DNA from: Chloroflexus sp. Y-396-1
Lineage (GTDB): Bacteria; Chloroflexota; Chloroflexia; Chloroflexales; Chloroflexaceae
Direction: 5' to 3'
Length of the DNA stretch: 64,000 bases
Assembly: GCF_000516515.1 (NCBI RefSeq)
Contig: NZ_KI911784.1
Span: forward strand, 3,448,633 to 3,512,632
Made by a program: the position numbers and the translations under genes. Each line of letters opens with the position of its first letter. Within the stretch, counting starts at the first letter, position 1. Positions 18,913 through 29,155 of the stretch are shown piece by piece. The notes beneath the pieces were generated by a model, which ran no database searches, was not told the DNA's origin, and was given only the letters and a program-made list of their open reading frames with translations.

Positions 18913-19738
18913 GTAGTCCTTCTCCGTGTAGGTATTGCCCGGTGCATCAATGTTGCACTGTCTGGTATGGTAGAGGATAGATACATCGGCGTCAAGTCTT
19001 GACAGGTGAAAAACATGGGGTTTTCGGCGTTCTCAGCTTCGCGTCCGCTGCGATGATGGAGTGATGAAACAGCAGAATGAGCTTGACAAACATCCCGCAC
19101 CTGCTGCCGATGACGCCAACTTACGCGGTTTTCTGGATGCGCGGGCCTCTGGCCTGCATAAACCTGAGATGAGCGACAGCGAGCGACGCGCAGCACTCGA
19201 GTTTTCTGGGTGCGCGGGCCTCTGGCCCGCATAAGCAGTGTGTGGCCGGAAGTCGGCACATGCGTCTACCATGGCCCTGCCAGGCCCCCGCTTGCGGGGG
19301 AAAACTTGCCCCTGTAAAGGACGGTCATCATTGTGTCGGCAAGACGTACCACATGGTTTTGTCCACACTGTGTAGGGGCGGGCCGCTGGCATGTGTACCC
19401 ATAGGTGCCATGCGGCCCAGGAGGTATTCATCGGCGAACACGACCAAAAACTGAAAACTTTGAAAAATCTCCCTCATCCTCAAGGCCGATGCGGAAATTC
19501 GGTTTATTTGTCCAGATTCGTTATCGGATTGTTGTTGAGCATCACGATACATGAAACAGATGACACGTATAATTGCAATACGGAGTCCACTGCAAAACGC
19601 ACCACAGGGAAAATACCGAACGAGACGACTCAGGGTAGAACTCGCTATGAATGCTATGCACTATCGCTGTGGTGAAATAATCTTTTTGCATTACATTCAA
19701 TAAGGTTAACGACTGAAATCATTCATGCCGAGGTCAGT
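18913..19738. other. 826-bp intergenic region with dispersed repeats
   Basis: No gene is supported. It has the dedA promoter at its left end. Two copies of a palindromic unit follow, near 19131-19160 and 19203-19233: TTCTGG-TGCGCGGGCCTCTGGCC-GCATAA. There is also a hairpin CCCCCGCTTGCGGGGG near 19285-19300, and an inverted copy of the GTTTTTGGTCGTGTTCGC repeat at 19435-19452. The last 240 bp before the zinc-ribbon gene are AT-rich with no clear promoter. Confidence 0.5.
18967..18995 (-). promoter_or_regulatory. Sigma70-type promoter for dedA operon
   Basis: Minus strand: TTGACG (18990-18995), a 17-nt spacer and TACCAT (18967-18972), about 55 nt upstream of the dedA start. Confidence 0.6.
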
Positions 19739-20824
19739 ATGAATCACAGGCAGCGTTCGCTTCGTTTTTGCCCCCAATGTGGTACCCAACTCCCGGAAGG
19801 AAACCCGCATTTTTGTATTGAATGTGGTCACCTCCTGAGAGAGATAAATCGACCGGAAGCCGTAGCGCAATCATCAGGAAGAGGTCAGGCCACCGTCCGT
19901 TTGCCCAATGCACGAGTTGAACAGAGTGTCATCGGTGGCACGATCAAATTACCTTCCTCAGGTGCTATTCCACCGGGGATGTGGGTGCTTGATGAACCAC
20001 CCGGCCCCCAAACCGTTGTTGCCATCTATGCCCCATTACGAGCAGTTGTCGGCGGCTGGAGTGGTTTGAGTGGTCACGGTTGGCGTCGTGGCGATCGCTA
20101 TGCGCTACCCGGTTCACGAATGGCGTATACCTTCACCGCCGAACGAGTCTGGTTCCCTGCGTCGGGGTGTGGTGGTGATATACGATTGCACATCACTATC
20201 GCCGCTATTGCCGAATCCGCAGAGGGTCGCAGTCGGCTTGGCTTTCGCTACCGTGAAGGAGATGATCCGCCGATGCAGGTTGTCTATGCCGAATGGCGCA
20301 ACCAGGATGGCGAACCAGTTCAGCATCCGATTCCAGAGATACAGATCATGGCGCCACCCCGAATTCCGCGCGTCTCCGACCTTCGAGAGGTGATCAGGCG
20401 CATGCGCGTTGATGAAGCCAGGCGCTGGCTGGCCGGTAGTGCAACGCAGGGAACGTACCGCCTCCTAGGTGGTGATGTCCAACAACGCACGCCAGCCGGT
20501 AGAGGTCTCGTCCTGGTTGAAGTTGAAGAGACAGCGCGGCAAGGCTGGTTGCAACGCTTGTTTGTCCTTACCCCCACTCACTATCGGGCACGTATCGAAC
20601 AACCGCTCACGGTTGAGTTTGCCCAATGGCAGCACCAGGTAAGCCAGATGAAACAGGAAGCAGCGAGTTTAGGGCTTGATATTGAGACCGATGCAGTGGT
20701 TGAGTGGTGGTTAGATCGGTACAATTACGATGGAGTGATCTTCACGAATGCCCGCCAGCGCTATCAGTACGATCAGGTGGTGGTTGTATTTCGCCGCAGC
20801 CAGTTGGTACAGGTAGGACGATAA
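19739..20824 (+). CDS. Zinc-ribbon protein of unknown function
   Basis: A 361-residue protein opening with a double-Cys zinc ribbon (CPQCGTQLPEG then CIECGHLL). A linker follows, then a largely beta-strand middle (RMAYTFTAERVWFPASGCGG, ITIAAIAESAEGRSRLGF) and a C-terminal region with LRRL-type helices and strands. No catalytic motif is seen and no known family beyond the zinc ribbon is recognised. The ATG has GAGGT just upstream. It ends 10 nt from the end of mfd (convergent). Confidence 0.75.
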   Translation: MNHRQRSLRFCPQCGTQLPEGNPHFCIECGHLLREINRPEAVAQSSGRGQATVRLPNARVEQSVIGGTIKLPSSGAIPPGMWVLDEPPGPQTVVAIYAPLRAVVGGWSGLSGHGWRRGDRYALPGSRMAYTFTAERVWFPASGCGGDIRLHITIAAIAESAEGRSRLGFRYREGDDPPMQVVYAEWRNQDGEPVQHPIPEIQIMAPPRIPRVSDLREVIRRMRVDEARRWLAGSATQGTYRLLGGDVQQRTPAGRGLVLVEVEETARQGWLQRLFVLTPTHYRARIEQPLTVEFAQWQHQVSQMKQEAASLGLDIETDAVVEWWLDRYNYDGVIFTNARQRYQYDQVVVVFRRSQLVQVGR

Positions 20825-20833
20825 TCGTTCTGC

Positions 20834-23800
20834 TCACGCCTGACCGCTATTTGCCAGCAGTTCTACAACCGCCAGTAACCGTTCAGGCCACTGTGGGCCA
20901 AGGATGCGCCGATGAAGTCGAATGGATTGAGGGCCGAACGTCATTGACGTATCCCGCAGGAATCGTCGTCGCAATCGTTCACGGATTGCCGATGTGAGCG
21001 GTGTCGCCATCCGAATGAGAAAGATGTCACCCTCGGTTGTAATTGAGACGACGCCAGCCTGCAAGGCCAGTAATCGAATCTGCAACCAGAGAATGAGATG
21101 CTGTACCGGTTCAGGAAGGGGACCGCCAAAGCGATCGATTAATTCCTGCCGCAAACCACGAACTTCGTCGATGGTTGTTGCGTCAACCATCCGCTGATAC
21201 ACCGCCAGCCGTACTGTTTCGTCGGTGATATACTCCGGTGGCAGATAGGCCGTGAGTGGCAAATCAATGGTCACCAGCGGCGCAACGAGAACTCGTTCGG
21301 AAACCGTTGGCGCCCGTAGACTATCGGTCATTGTTGTCGGTACCCCCTGCGCCGTCGCTGCATGCTGTTCGGTCAACTCATCAACATCTTGCTTGAGCTT
21401 CCGCACCGCCTGTTCAAGCAAGCGCGAATAGAGATCAAAGCCAACGGCGGCAATATGACCAGATTGCTCGGCGCCGAGGAGATTACCGGCGCCACGGATT
21501 TCGAGATCACGCATTGCGATACGAAAGCCGGCGCCTAATTCGGTGGCTTCTTGAATTGCTTCCAGCCGCAGACGGGCATCGGCAGAGAGTGGTCGGGTCG
21601 GATTGTAGAGCAGGTAGGCATACGCACGAGTCGCACCCCGCCCAACCCGGCCTCGCAATTGGTAGAGTTGGGCTAGGCCGTAATTGGGTGCATCGTCGAT
21701 GATGATCGTATTCGCATTCGGAACATCAAGACCGCTCTCGATAATGGTGGTGCATACCAACACATCGTAGCGCCCCTCAAAGAAATCCATCATCACCTGC
21801 TCGAGTTCGCGTTCGGCAAGTTGACCATGCCCGACCGCAATCCGCGCTTCTGGTACCAGCCGCCGTAACCGCTCGGCAACGTGATAAATGCTCTGCACCC
21901 GATTGTGGACGACATAGACCTGCCCTTCGCGTTCGAGTTCACGCCGAATGACTTCCTGAATAAGATGATCATCCGCCGGAACAACGTATGTTTTTATTGG
22001 AATACGATCTTCGGGTGGGGTATCAATCACACTCAAATCGCGAATGCCGGCGAGCGCCATGTGCAGCGTGCGCGGGATGGGTGTCGCCGTGAGGGTTAGT
22101 ACATCGACTTCGGTGCGTAACAGCTTGAGCCGTTCTTTATGGCGTACCCCAAAACGCTGTTCTTCATCAATAATTACCAGACCGAGATTACGGAAGGCTA
22201 CATCGTTAGACAGTAGGCGATGGGTACCGATGATAATGTCAATCTTCCCCCGTGCCAGATCGCGCACAATTGCCTCTTGTTCTTTCGGCGTGCGAAAGCG
22301 TGAGAGCATCTCAACGGTTACCGGGAAGGCGGCCATTCGTTTGCGAAAAGTGTCGAAATGTTGCTGCGCCAGCACTGTGGTCGGCACCAAAATCGCCACT
22401 TGCTTGCCATCCTGAACAGCCTTGAATGCGGCCCGCAGCGCAACCTCGGTCTTGCCGAAGCCAACATCACCGCAAACCAACCGATCCATCGGGGTTTGTT
22501 TCTCCATATCGGCCTTCACTTCGGCAATAGCACGCAGTTGGTCTTCAGTTTCAAGATAAGGAAAACTGGCTTCCAGCTCGCGTTGCCACTCGTTGTCAGG
22601 CGAGAAGGCGTAACCGGAGGTAAGCTGGCGTTGGGCGTAGAGTCGTAGGAGTTCTTCAGCCAGATTCTGTACAGCGGCCCGCACCTTGCGCTTGGTACGT
22701 TCCCAATCCTGCGTACCGAGTCGGGTAAGCGTTGGTGGACCGTCACCAGCGCCAATATAACGGGTGACACGATCTATCTGATCAACCGGCACGTAAATCT
22801 TGTCTTCACCGGCGTAGCGTAAGACCAGATATTCCCGCTCCACTTCACCAACTGTGCGCCGGATCATGCCGTCGAAGATCGCAATCCCGTGTTCGATATG
22901 CACCACATAATCGCCAGGTTTCAGGGCCCGCAGAAACGCTGTACGATCAGCGGTACTGCTTTTGGGCCGCCGCTCGCGCAATGACCGACGCTGCCGAATG
23001 CCGAAAATCTCGCTGTCGGTAAGCAGCGTCAGATTGAGATCGGCAAGAGTAAACCCAGCTTCCAATCCGCTATGAATTGGTACGAAGCGTCCGGGTGGAG
23101 TTTTATTCCCTAATCGTTCGCTAACCAACTCCTGTAAACGGGCCGCCTGCGTTGTTACTGCAATAACCAGCTCACCAGCATCGACTTGCTGAATAATCGT
23201 ATCAATGAGACGGCGCAACTGACCACCGTAAAGAGGTGGTACCCCGAACGATGGCGGCGTAAGTGCGTATGGGTACTCATTGTGACTGAGATCGACGATC
23301 ACCAGTCTGGACGAATCGCTTAAACCTAATTCGTTCCACTGCACATAAGGACGTGGAAAATCAGGCGGCAGTTCACCGAGCGCCTGTAGTTGCGAGCGAT
23401 AATTTGCGGCCTGAGCATCAATCTCTGCGGCGTGCTGCGCGAGAAGATGACCTTCCGCCAGTGCCACCAGACTCCCGGCGGGAAGATAATCTAACAGCGT
23501 GACCGGCTGTGCGTAAAAGAAAGGAGCGTAAAACGCCCGCCCTTCAAAACGTTGACCGTTGGCGAGCTGCTCTCGCGCAGTCGCCCATTCGTCGCGTACT
23601 TCACGACGCAGCGTGCTCAGATCAAGCAGATCGATCTGGCGCAGTGCCGCTTCACGTTGCCAGAACGGTATCTCGTGTGCCGGGCCAATCTCTGCCTGGT
23701 CTAAACGCTGCTCGCTCCGTTGGGTAGCAGGATCAAATCGCCGCAAGCTATCGATCTCGTCGTCGAACCATTCAATGCGCAACGGTAACTCATCGCCCGG

Positions 23801-24391
23801 TGACCAGACATCAAGAATCGCACCACGACGACTCAGTTCACCTGGCGCTTCCACCATTGCTACCCGCTGATACCCATTGGTCAGCAACGTCACCACCGTC
23901 TGCTCAAGCGATACCTGCATCCCCCGTTGCAGGTGGAGCGTGACAGAGGTCAGCTCGGCGGGTGGCAATGTTGGCTGCATCAGGGCTTTCACCGGCGCCA
24001 CGATTACCCCGGAAAATCGTGCAGCCTGCAACCCACGCAAAACAGCCAATCGCTGCCCAATAACCTCACGTCCGGGAGACATGTGCTCGTAGGGCAAGGC
24101 ATCGGCAGCCGGAAAAAGCCAGACTCGATCACTACCGAGCCACTGCCGAAGATCATCTGCCTCCCGCAACGCACTCTCGGCGCTGAGGGTTACGTAGAGT
24201 GTTGGCGTCGTGCGTTGATTGACAAGTGCCGCTAACAATACCGATCGAGCTGCCGCCGGAACCGGCGCAATTGCCTGATAACCGGGTCGGAGCGCAGCTT
24301 GCAACGACACGACAACCGGTAGTTCAGCAATAATTTTTACCAGTTCGTTGATGCGCTCTAGACGCTGAATTGTTGGCAATAAGGTCGCCAT
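20834..24391 (-). CDS. mfd: Transcription-repair coupling factor Mfd
   Basis: ATP-dependent translocase that removes RNA polymerase stalled at DNA lesions and recruits UvrA. The 1185-residue protein has the usual order: UvrB-like N-terminal domains (AADALPYEHMSPGREVIGQR), the RNA-polymerase-binding CarD/RID domain (LKPGDYVVHIEHGIAIFDGM), then a RecG-type helicase with Walker A GDVGFGKTE near residue 642, DEEQRFG near 743, TATPIPRTLHMAL and QLRGRVGRG. The C-terminal TRCF domain closes the protein. The ATG at 24391 is preferred over an upstream TTG; no ribosome site is obvious. Confidence 0.97.
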   Translation of the reverse strand: MATLLPTIQRLERINELVKIIAELPVVVSLQAALRPGYQAIAPVPAAARSVLLAALVNQRTTPTLYVTLSAESALREADDLRQWLGSDRVWLFPAADALPYEHMSPGREVIGQRLAVLRGLQAARFSGVIVAPVKALMQPTLPPAELTSVTLHLQRGMQVSLEQTVVTLLTNGYQRVAMVEAPGELSRRGAILDVWSPGDELPLRIEWFDDEIDSLRRFDPATQRSEQRLDQAEIGPAHEIPFWQREAALRQIDLLDLSTLRREVRDEWATAREQLANGQRFEGRAFYAPFFYAQPVTLLDYLPAGSLVALAEGHLLAQHAAEIDAQAANYRSQLQALGELPPDFPRPYVQWNELGLSDSSRLVIVDLSHNEYPYALTPPSFGVPPLYGGQLRRLIDTIIQQVDAGELVIAVTTQAARLQELVSERLGNKTPPGRFVPIHSGLEAGFTLADLNLTLLTDSEIFGIRQRRSLRERRPKSSTADRTAFLRALKPGDYVVHIEHGIAIFDGMIRRTVGEVEREYLVLRYAGEDKIYVPVDQIDRVTRYIGAGDGPPTLTRLGTQDWERTKRKVRAAVQNLAEELLRLYAQRQLTSGYAFSPDNEWQRELEASFPYLETEDQLRAIAEVKADMEKQTPMDRLVCGDVGFGKTEVALRAAFKAVQDGKQVAILVPTTVLAQQHFDTFRKRMAAFPVTVEMLSRFRTPKEQEAIVRDLARGKIDIIIGTHRLLSNDVAFRNLGLVIIDEEQRFGVRHKERLKLLRTEVDVLTLTATPIPRTLHMALAGIRDLSVIDTPPEDRIPIKTYVVPADDHLIQEVIRRELEREGQVYVVHNRVQSIYHVAERLRRLVPEARIAVGHGQLAERELEQVMMDFFEGRYDVLVCTTIIESGLDVPNANTIIIDDAPNYGLAQLYQLRGRVGRGATRAYAYLLYNPTRPLSADARLRLEAIQEATELGAGFRIAMRDLEIRGAGNLLGAEQSGHIAAVGFDLYSRLLEQAVRKLKQDVDELTEQHAATAQGVPTTMTDSLRAPTVSERVLVAPLVTIDLPLTAYLPPEYITDETVRLAVYQRMVDATTIDEVRGLRQELIDRFGGPLPEPVQHLILWLQIRLLALQAGVVSITTEGDIFLIRMATPLTSAIRERLRRRFLRDTSMTFGPQSIRLHRRILGPQWPERLLAVVELLANSGQA

Positions 24392-24480
24392 CGTCAGCCA
24401 AAACACTATCAACCGCCGACAAAGCTATCGGCGATTATCAAACTTGCATTGTAGTATAGTACCACGAGAAGCAGCACCGG

Positions 24481-25390
24481 TCACGGACGGCGCGTCAGTA
24501 AGACACCGCTGATAATTAGCACGCCGCCGATGCCCTGCACCCACGTTGGCTGTTCACCGATCAGCGGCCAGGCTATCAGGGTTGCTACCAGCGGAATTGC
24601 ACACCCATAAATGGCAGTACGAGCACTACCGGCGACGCGCACACTGTTATTCCAGAGTACATATGCCAGGACCAACGCCAGGAGGGTAGCATACGCTAAC
24701 GCCAGCCACGCCTGAAGGCTCACATGACTCCAGGCCACTGTTGACCAATCGGGCAAGCTGACTAGAAGCATCCCCGGCACACCGGTTATCATCGTCCATG
24801 TCGTAATGGCCAGTGGTGATAATCCCTGACCAAGAGTACGTACACCGAGGGTATAGATCGTCCAGCAGATTGCCGCGCCGAGCATCAGCAGATCACCGGG
24901 AGACCCCGACCGCCGAGCGCCAAACCACGTTCGGCAACGACCAGAACAACGCCACCGATCGCTAACGCGATATCGACCGCCATCACCCGCCGAATCCGCT
25001 CAATCTTCAACATCGCTGCCGCTAAGGCAACCAGGGCTGGTGTTGTGGCGATAATCAACGAGCCATTGGCAGCGGTCGTCAGCGTGAGACTATACGTAAA
25101 CAGCGCCTGATAGATTGTGTTGCCGATGATGCCAACCCACGTTAGCTTCCAGAGCGTCCGCCGATCCGGTAACGCTCGCTTTCCTTCGTGCCACAGCATA
25201 AACACCAGTAAGATCACACTGGCAGTTGCGAAGCGAAGGGTTGCGAAAGCAAGAGGTGGTATGTCGGTTAAGACCGACTTCACGATACTGAAGTTTGCCC
25301 CCAAATAACCACCACCAGCAACATCGTCAGGTCGATAGCTGTTAAACCGGCAAACAAAACCGGCTGATCGGTGCGCGTCGTGGTCGCCAC
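24481..25390 (-). pseudogene. EamA/DMT-family transporter, two frameshifts
   Basis: A ten-span drug/metabolite exporter split over three frames. The first frame starts at GTG 25390 (GAGG upstream) and runs to DLTMLLVVVIWG. One base is missing from the G-run at 25298-25302, after which the second frame continues GANFSIVKSVLTDIPPLAF to LALGGRGLP. One more base is missing near 24896-24900, and the third frame continues GDLLMLGAAICWTIYTLG to the stop at 24481. Joined, the three parts give a normal-length, fully motif-bearing EamA protein. Either the gene was lost very recently or the two gaps are sequencing errors in G/C runs. Confidence 0.85.
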
Positions 25391-25750
25391 AGATACCTCA
25401 CCATTACCTACACCCGACGCATCTCGTCGGCTTCGGTTGACTCTACAACAACGCTGAGCCAGAAACCAGATGCTTTAGACGGATATTTGGCTTGTCAAAG
25501 AGAGAGGGGCAGCCCCTCACCTTCCCCCCAGCCCCTTCCTCTCCCACGCTGCGGGAGAGGAAGGGGGGGATGAGCGGAGTAGGCGATCCTGCGGCTGTCA
25601 ACGATACCGCGTTCACGAACCATCCCTCTCCCGCACTGCGGGAGAGGGGCCGGGGTTGAGGGCCGCCCGCAGTGCGGGAGAGGGGCCGGGGGTGAGGGCG
25701 ACCCTCACCTTTCCCTCACTCCTCTCTCGTTTGCTACTGCCACCGTTAAT
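25391..25750. repeat. Intergenic region with inverted copy of GC-rich repeat
   Basis: About 25502-25725 is a copy, in the opposite orientation, of the repeat arrayed at 40265-40860. It contains the linker GGCTGTCAACGATACCG (reverse complement of CGGTATCGTTGACAGCC) flanked by CTCTCCCGCACTGCGGGAGAG-type palindromes. The first 110 bp show nothing recognisable. Confidence 0.75.
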
Positions 25751-26503
25751 CTACCTGGTGTCGGGATGCCAGCCCCATTCGGCTAGCAGCGCCAAATCGG
25801 CTTGGGTCAGTGCCCCGGCAGCCGCGGCGCGGGCGAGTAGATCGGGACGCCGAGTGAGTGTTCGGCGGAGTCGTTCGGCCCGGCGCCAACGTGCAATCTC
25901 ACCATGGTGACCGGAAAGGAGCACAGGTGGCACCGCCAGTCCCTCCCATACTGCTGGTCGTGTGTAGTGCGGATATTCGAGCAAAAAATCGCTGTGGCTC
26001 TCTTCAACAATCGACTCGCTGTCAATCACCCCTGGTACCAGACGTGCCACTGCGTCTACGACCACCATCGCCGCCAACTCACCGCCGGTCAGCACATAAT
26101 CGCCGATGCTCAACTCGCGGTCAATCAACGTCTCACGCACGCGCTCATCAATCCCCTCATAATGACCGCACACCAGCAACAATCGTGGCAGCGTTGCCAG
26201 TTCACGAGCGATGCTTTGCGTAAACAGCTCACCATCAGGAGTGAGTAAAATCGTCGGCCCCTGCCGCTCATCGGCTGCGCGTACCGCCCGGATTGCCGCT
26301 GCCAACGGTTCGGCCTTCATCACCATACCGGCTCCACCACCGTATGGTGTATCATCGGCAGTACGATGGCGATCAGTCGTCCACTGTCGAATGTCGTGGA
26401 GGTGAATCTCGATCTTCCCAGCCTGTTGCGCCCGCTTGAGAATACTCTCAGTGAGCGGCCCCTGGAACATCGCCGGGAAGAGCGTCAAAATATCAAACCG
26501 CAT
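25751..26503 (-). CDS. trmD: tRNA (guanine37-N1)-methyltransferase TrmD
   Basis: Makes m1G37 next to the anticodon, preventing frameshifting. The 250-residue SPOUT enzyme has [13 protein letters not shown] at the N-terminus, [27 protein letters not shown] and the trefoil-knot motif [24 protein letters not shown] and [13 protein letters not shown] complete the signature. The ATG at 26503 follows GAGGTG; a GTG at 26512 overlaps the upstream stop. It is last in a three-gene operon. The usual rpsP-rimM-rplS neighbours are absent. Confidence 0.96.
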   Translation of the reverse strand: MRFDILTLFPAMFQGPLTESILKRAQQAGKIEIHLHDIRQWTTDRHRTADDTPYGGGAGMVMKAEPLAAAIRAVRAADERQGPTILLTPDGELFTQSIARELATLPRLLLVCGHYEGIDERVRETLIDRELSIGDYVLTGGELAAMVVVDAVARLVPGVIDSESIVEESHSDFLLEYPHYTRPAVWEGLAVPPVLLSGHHGEIARWRRAERLRRTLTRRPDLLARAAAAGALTQADLALLAEWGWHPDTR

Positions 26504-26508
26504 TGTGG

Positions 26509-27426
26509 TCACACCTCAACACTGCGCAGATACTGATCAAAAAACTCAACCACGCGCCGACAGTAGGTAACCCGATCAACAAAATAGCCACCGCAATGCT
26601 CTGCGCCGGGAACTTCCCACACCATGCGCGGTTCACGGGCTGCGGCATATAATTGCCGAACGTGACTCACCGGGACAAGCGTATCATCAGTGCCGTGGAT
26701 TAAGAAGACCGGTCGTGGCGCAATCTGACCAATCACATCAACCGGGCGGGCCTGGCTAAAACGATACCCGTGGCGGCGTGCAACGATCATATCGGCCAGC
26801 CGTACCAGCGGCCCGGCTGGAAGGCGTAGCACCTGTTCGATCCCATGGGCAACGACATCATCACCGGCAGTAAACGAACTATCGGCTACCAGCGCTTTCA
26901 CCGATTGATCACGGGCCGTTGCCAGAATGCCCACTGCGGCCCCCATCGAGTAGCCAACGACTCCAATCGATGCTGTGGGTATGCGTTGCCGGACATACGC
27001 CAGCGCGGCCAGCAAATCCTCGACTTCGCGACTGACCAACGTCTGCGGCCATGGGTCCGACTCGCCCCGCCCACGGTAATCGAACAACAGCACGTTATAA
27101 CCGGCCCGCCAGCAATAACTACCAATGCCTAACAACTCATCTTTGCGACCGGAGTGACCGTGACTACCGACGATCACCGCATTGGTCTCAGGTCGAGGCA
27201 GCCACCAGCCGACCAGCCGTAGATCGTCGCTACTCCGAAACTCTACCCTCTCGTAGGGAACGCCAAGCTCCCATGGTGTAAAGGTGTATCTGTCGAGGTA
27301 AGATTGACGCGGCGGCGGACTAACCCGTAAACTGACGTAATAAGCTGTCCCAGTAATGCCTCCTAACAGGCCGATGGCACCGGTCAGCGCCATCGGTAAG
27401 GAACTCAACCCAAACTTGGTAGTCAT
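26509..27426 (-). CDS. Alpha/beta hydrolase, membrane-anchored
   Basis: A 305-residue serine hydrolase. An N-terminal hydrophobic helix ([18 protein letters not shown]) probably anchors it. The fold shows the oxyanion/HG region [15 protein letters not shown], the nucleophile elbow [10 protein letters not shown], the acid in [11 protein letters not shown] and the catalytic His in [10 protein letters not shown]. Substrate unknown. The stop overlaps the region of the trmD start and the GNAT gene ends 10 nt upstream, so it is in the middle of a tight operon. Confidence 0.88.
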   Translation of the reverse strand: MTTKFGLSSLPMALTGAIGLLGGITGTAYYVSLRVSPPPRQSYLDRYTFTPWELGVPYERVEFRSSDDLRLVGWWLPRPETNAVIVGSHGHSGRKDELLGIGSYCWRAGYNVLLFDYRGRGESDPWPQTLVSREVEDLLAALAYVRQRIPTASIGVVGYSMGAAVGILATARDQSVKALVADSSFTAGDDVVAHGIEQVLRLPAGPLVRLADMIVARRHGYRFSQARPVDVIGQIAPRPVFLIHGTDDTLVPVSHVRQLYAAAREPRMVWEVPGAEHCGGYFVDRVTYCRRVVEFFDQYLRSVEV

Positions 27427-27435
27427 AACACGTCC

Positions 27436-28026
27436 TTACCCATTGCTGATGAACTCAAATTTCGTCTCGCTTTGTGGTTGGAGCAACAGATGAATTTCGT
27501 AAAGACCCTCGGCGTGGCGTCCCTTGAAAGGTAAGCCCAAGCCGGTGGCGAGGCGAATCATAGCGGTATTATCGGCATGGGTCAAAAAGATCAGTCGCTC
27601 AAGCCCGCTCGTGCGAGCTTCAGCGATCAGCAATTCCATCAGCTTGCGTCCAACGCCTGTGCCCTGATAGTCATCACGAACCACAATTGATGCTTCGGCG
27701 ACTTTTGGATGATGCGGTAGACGGGCAAACCGCGCAACCGCCACCGCTTCCTCGCCATCTTGCTCATCGGCGAGGGCGACCAGTGCCGTTTCACGCTGTG
27801 GATTGATCGCTGCTAAACGCTGTGCTGACTTATGCACCAGCTCCGGCGAGGCATGCTCGGCGGCGATAAAGAACCGCCGGTAGATCGTTTGCGGGGAGAG
27901 GCGGTAAAACATCCGCTCAAGCAGCACTGCATCGGGTGCAGATAGGCTCCGTACCCGTAATGTGCGTCCATCACGGGTTGTTATCGTCGTCATCGATGTT
28001 GCCTGGCATACAGATTGATCGTTCAT
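27436..28026 (-). CDS. GNAT-family N-acetyltransferase
   Basis: A 196-residue acetyltransferase of the Gcn5 fold. RVRSLSAPDAVLLERMFYRL and SPQTIYRRFF match the N-terminal part seen in acetyltransferases and in the C-terminal domain of protein acetyltransferase Pat. The acetyl-CoA loop is VRDDYQGTGVGRKLMELL. HADNTAMIRLATGLGLPF completes the fold. Substrate is unknown. The ATG follows TAGGAG. First gene of the GNAT-hydrolase-trmD operon, divergent from miaA. Confidence 0.88.
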   Translation of the reverse strand: MNDQSVCQATSMTTITTRDGRTLRVRSLSAPDAVLLERMFYRLSPQTIYRRFFIAAEHASPELVHKSAQRLAAINPQRETALVALADEQDGEEAVAVARFARLPHHPKVAEASIVVRDDYQGTGVGRKLMELLIAEARTSGLERLIFLTHADNTAMIRLATGLGLPFKGRHAEGLYEIHLLLQPQSETKFEFISNG

Positions 28027-28240
28027 TTCGCTCCTAACGTGGCTAACGCTCCGGCAACAGATGCTCGATCATACAAATTGCGCTCGTTTGCGTTCCTCTC
28101 CATTGCGTGTGCCGATATGTCTCATCGGTATGCTGCATCTGTCGTGCTACAGGTATTGTAGCATGGGTATGATACCACCGTGTACCCTGATAACGCAGTG
28201 CGTTATACCGAATCGGAATAACCCTGAGTTCAGGAACTAA

Positions 28241-29155
28241 ATGAATGCACATCGAGGAGCAGCCTTGGAAGAACTGATTGCCATCGTTGGCCCAACTGCG
28301 GTTGGGAAGACAGAACTGGCTGTGGCCTGGGCCAGGAAACTCAACGGCGAGATTGTCTCTGCCGATTCGCGGCAGATTTATCGCGGTATGGACATCGGTA
28401 CGGCCAAGCCGACACCCGATGAGCAGCGCCAGGCCCCGCATCATCTGATAGACATTCGCGACCCTGACCAGGCATTTTCGCTGGCCGAATTCCACGATCT
28501 GGCGCTGGCCGCAATTGCCGACATTCGCTCACGTGGGCGCGTGCCGTTGCTGGTAGGCGGTACCGGTCAATACCTGGCGGCTATTCTGGAAGGCTGGCAA
28601 ATCCCACGAGTTGCGCCACAGCCCGCCTTACGCGCCGAACTCGAGCAGGTAGCAGTGCAGGAAGGTCCGACCACGCTCCATGCACGTCTTGCCGCTGTTG
28701 ATCCGGTCGCTGCGTCACGAATTCCACCGAGCAACGTGCGGCGCGTAATCCGCGCACTCGAAGTCTACCTGGTCAGCGGCGAACCTATCTCTCGTCTGCA
28801 AGAGCGACAGCCACCGCCATTTCGCCCGCGCACCATCTGGTTGCATCGCCCGCGATCCGAATTGTACGCTCGCGCCGATGCTCGCATTGAACGGATGATT
28901 GCGGTAGGGTTGGTCGAGGAGGTAGCCGCGTTGCTCGCCCGCGGCTATGATTGGTCGTTACCGGCAATGTCCAGTCTGGGATATATTCAGTTCCGACCGT
29001 ATTTCGAGGGGAAATCTGATTTGGCTTCCTGCATTGAGCGGCTACGCTTCGACACCCACGCCTTCATCCGCCGACAAGAGATGTGGTTCCGTCGGTTGCC
29101 CAATCTTGAAATCTGGACACCCGATCACCCGGAGTGGCGCGCCATTATCGCCTGA
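28241..29155 (+). CDS. miaA: tRNA dimethylallyltransferase MiaA
   Basis: Transfers the dimethylallyl group to A37 of tRNAs that read codons starting with U. The 304-residue enzyme has the P-loop IVGPTAVGKTELA, SADSRQIYRGMDIGTAKP, HHLIDIRDP, LVGGTGQYLAAI and the C-terminal SSLGYIQFRPY plus RRQEMWFRR. Length is normal. Its last 31 bp overlap the 3' end of the convergent RDD gene. Confidence 0.97.
   Translation: MNAHRGAALEELIAIVGPTAVGKTELAVAWARKLNGEIVSADSRQIYRGMDIGTAKPTPDEQRQAPHHLIDIRDPDQAFSLAEFHDLALAAIADIRSRGRVPLLVGGTGQYLAAILEGWQIPRVAPQPALRAELEQVAVQEGPTTLHARLAAVDPVAASRIPPSNVRRVIRALEVYLVSGEPISRLQERQPPPFRPRTIWLHRPRSELYARADARIERMIAVGLVEEVAALLARGYDWSLPAMSSLGYIQFRPYFEGKSDLASCIERLRFDTHAFIRRQEMWFRRLPNLEIWTPDHPEWRAIIA

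Noticed and set aside
19033-19431. 132-codon minus-strand frame in the intergenic region
   Set aside because: It translates the palindromic repeats (RPAHPEN units) and has no family match.
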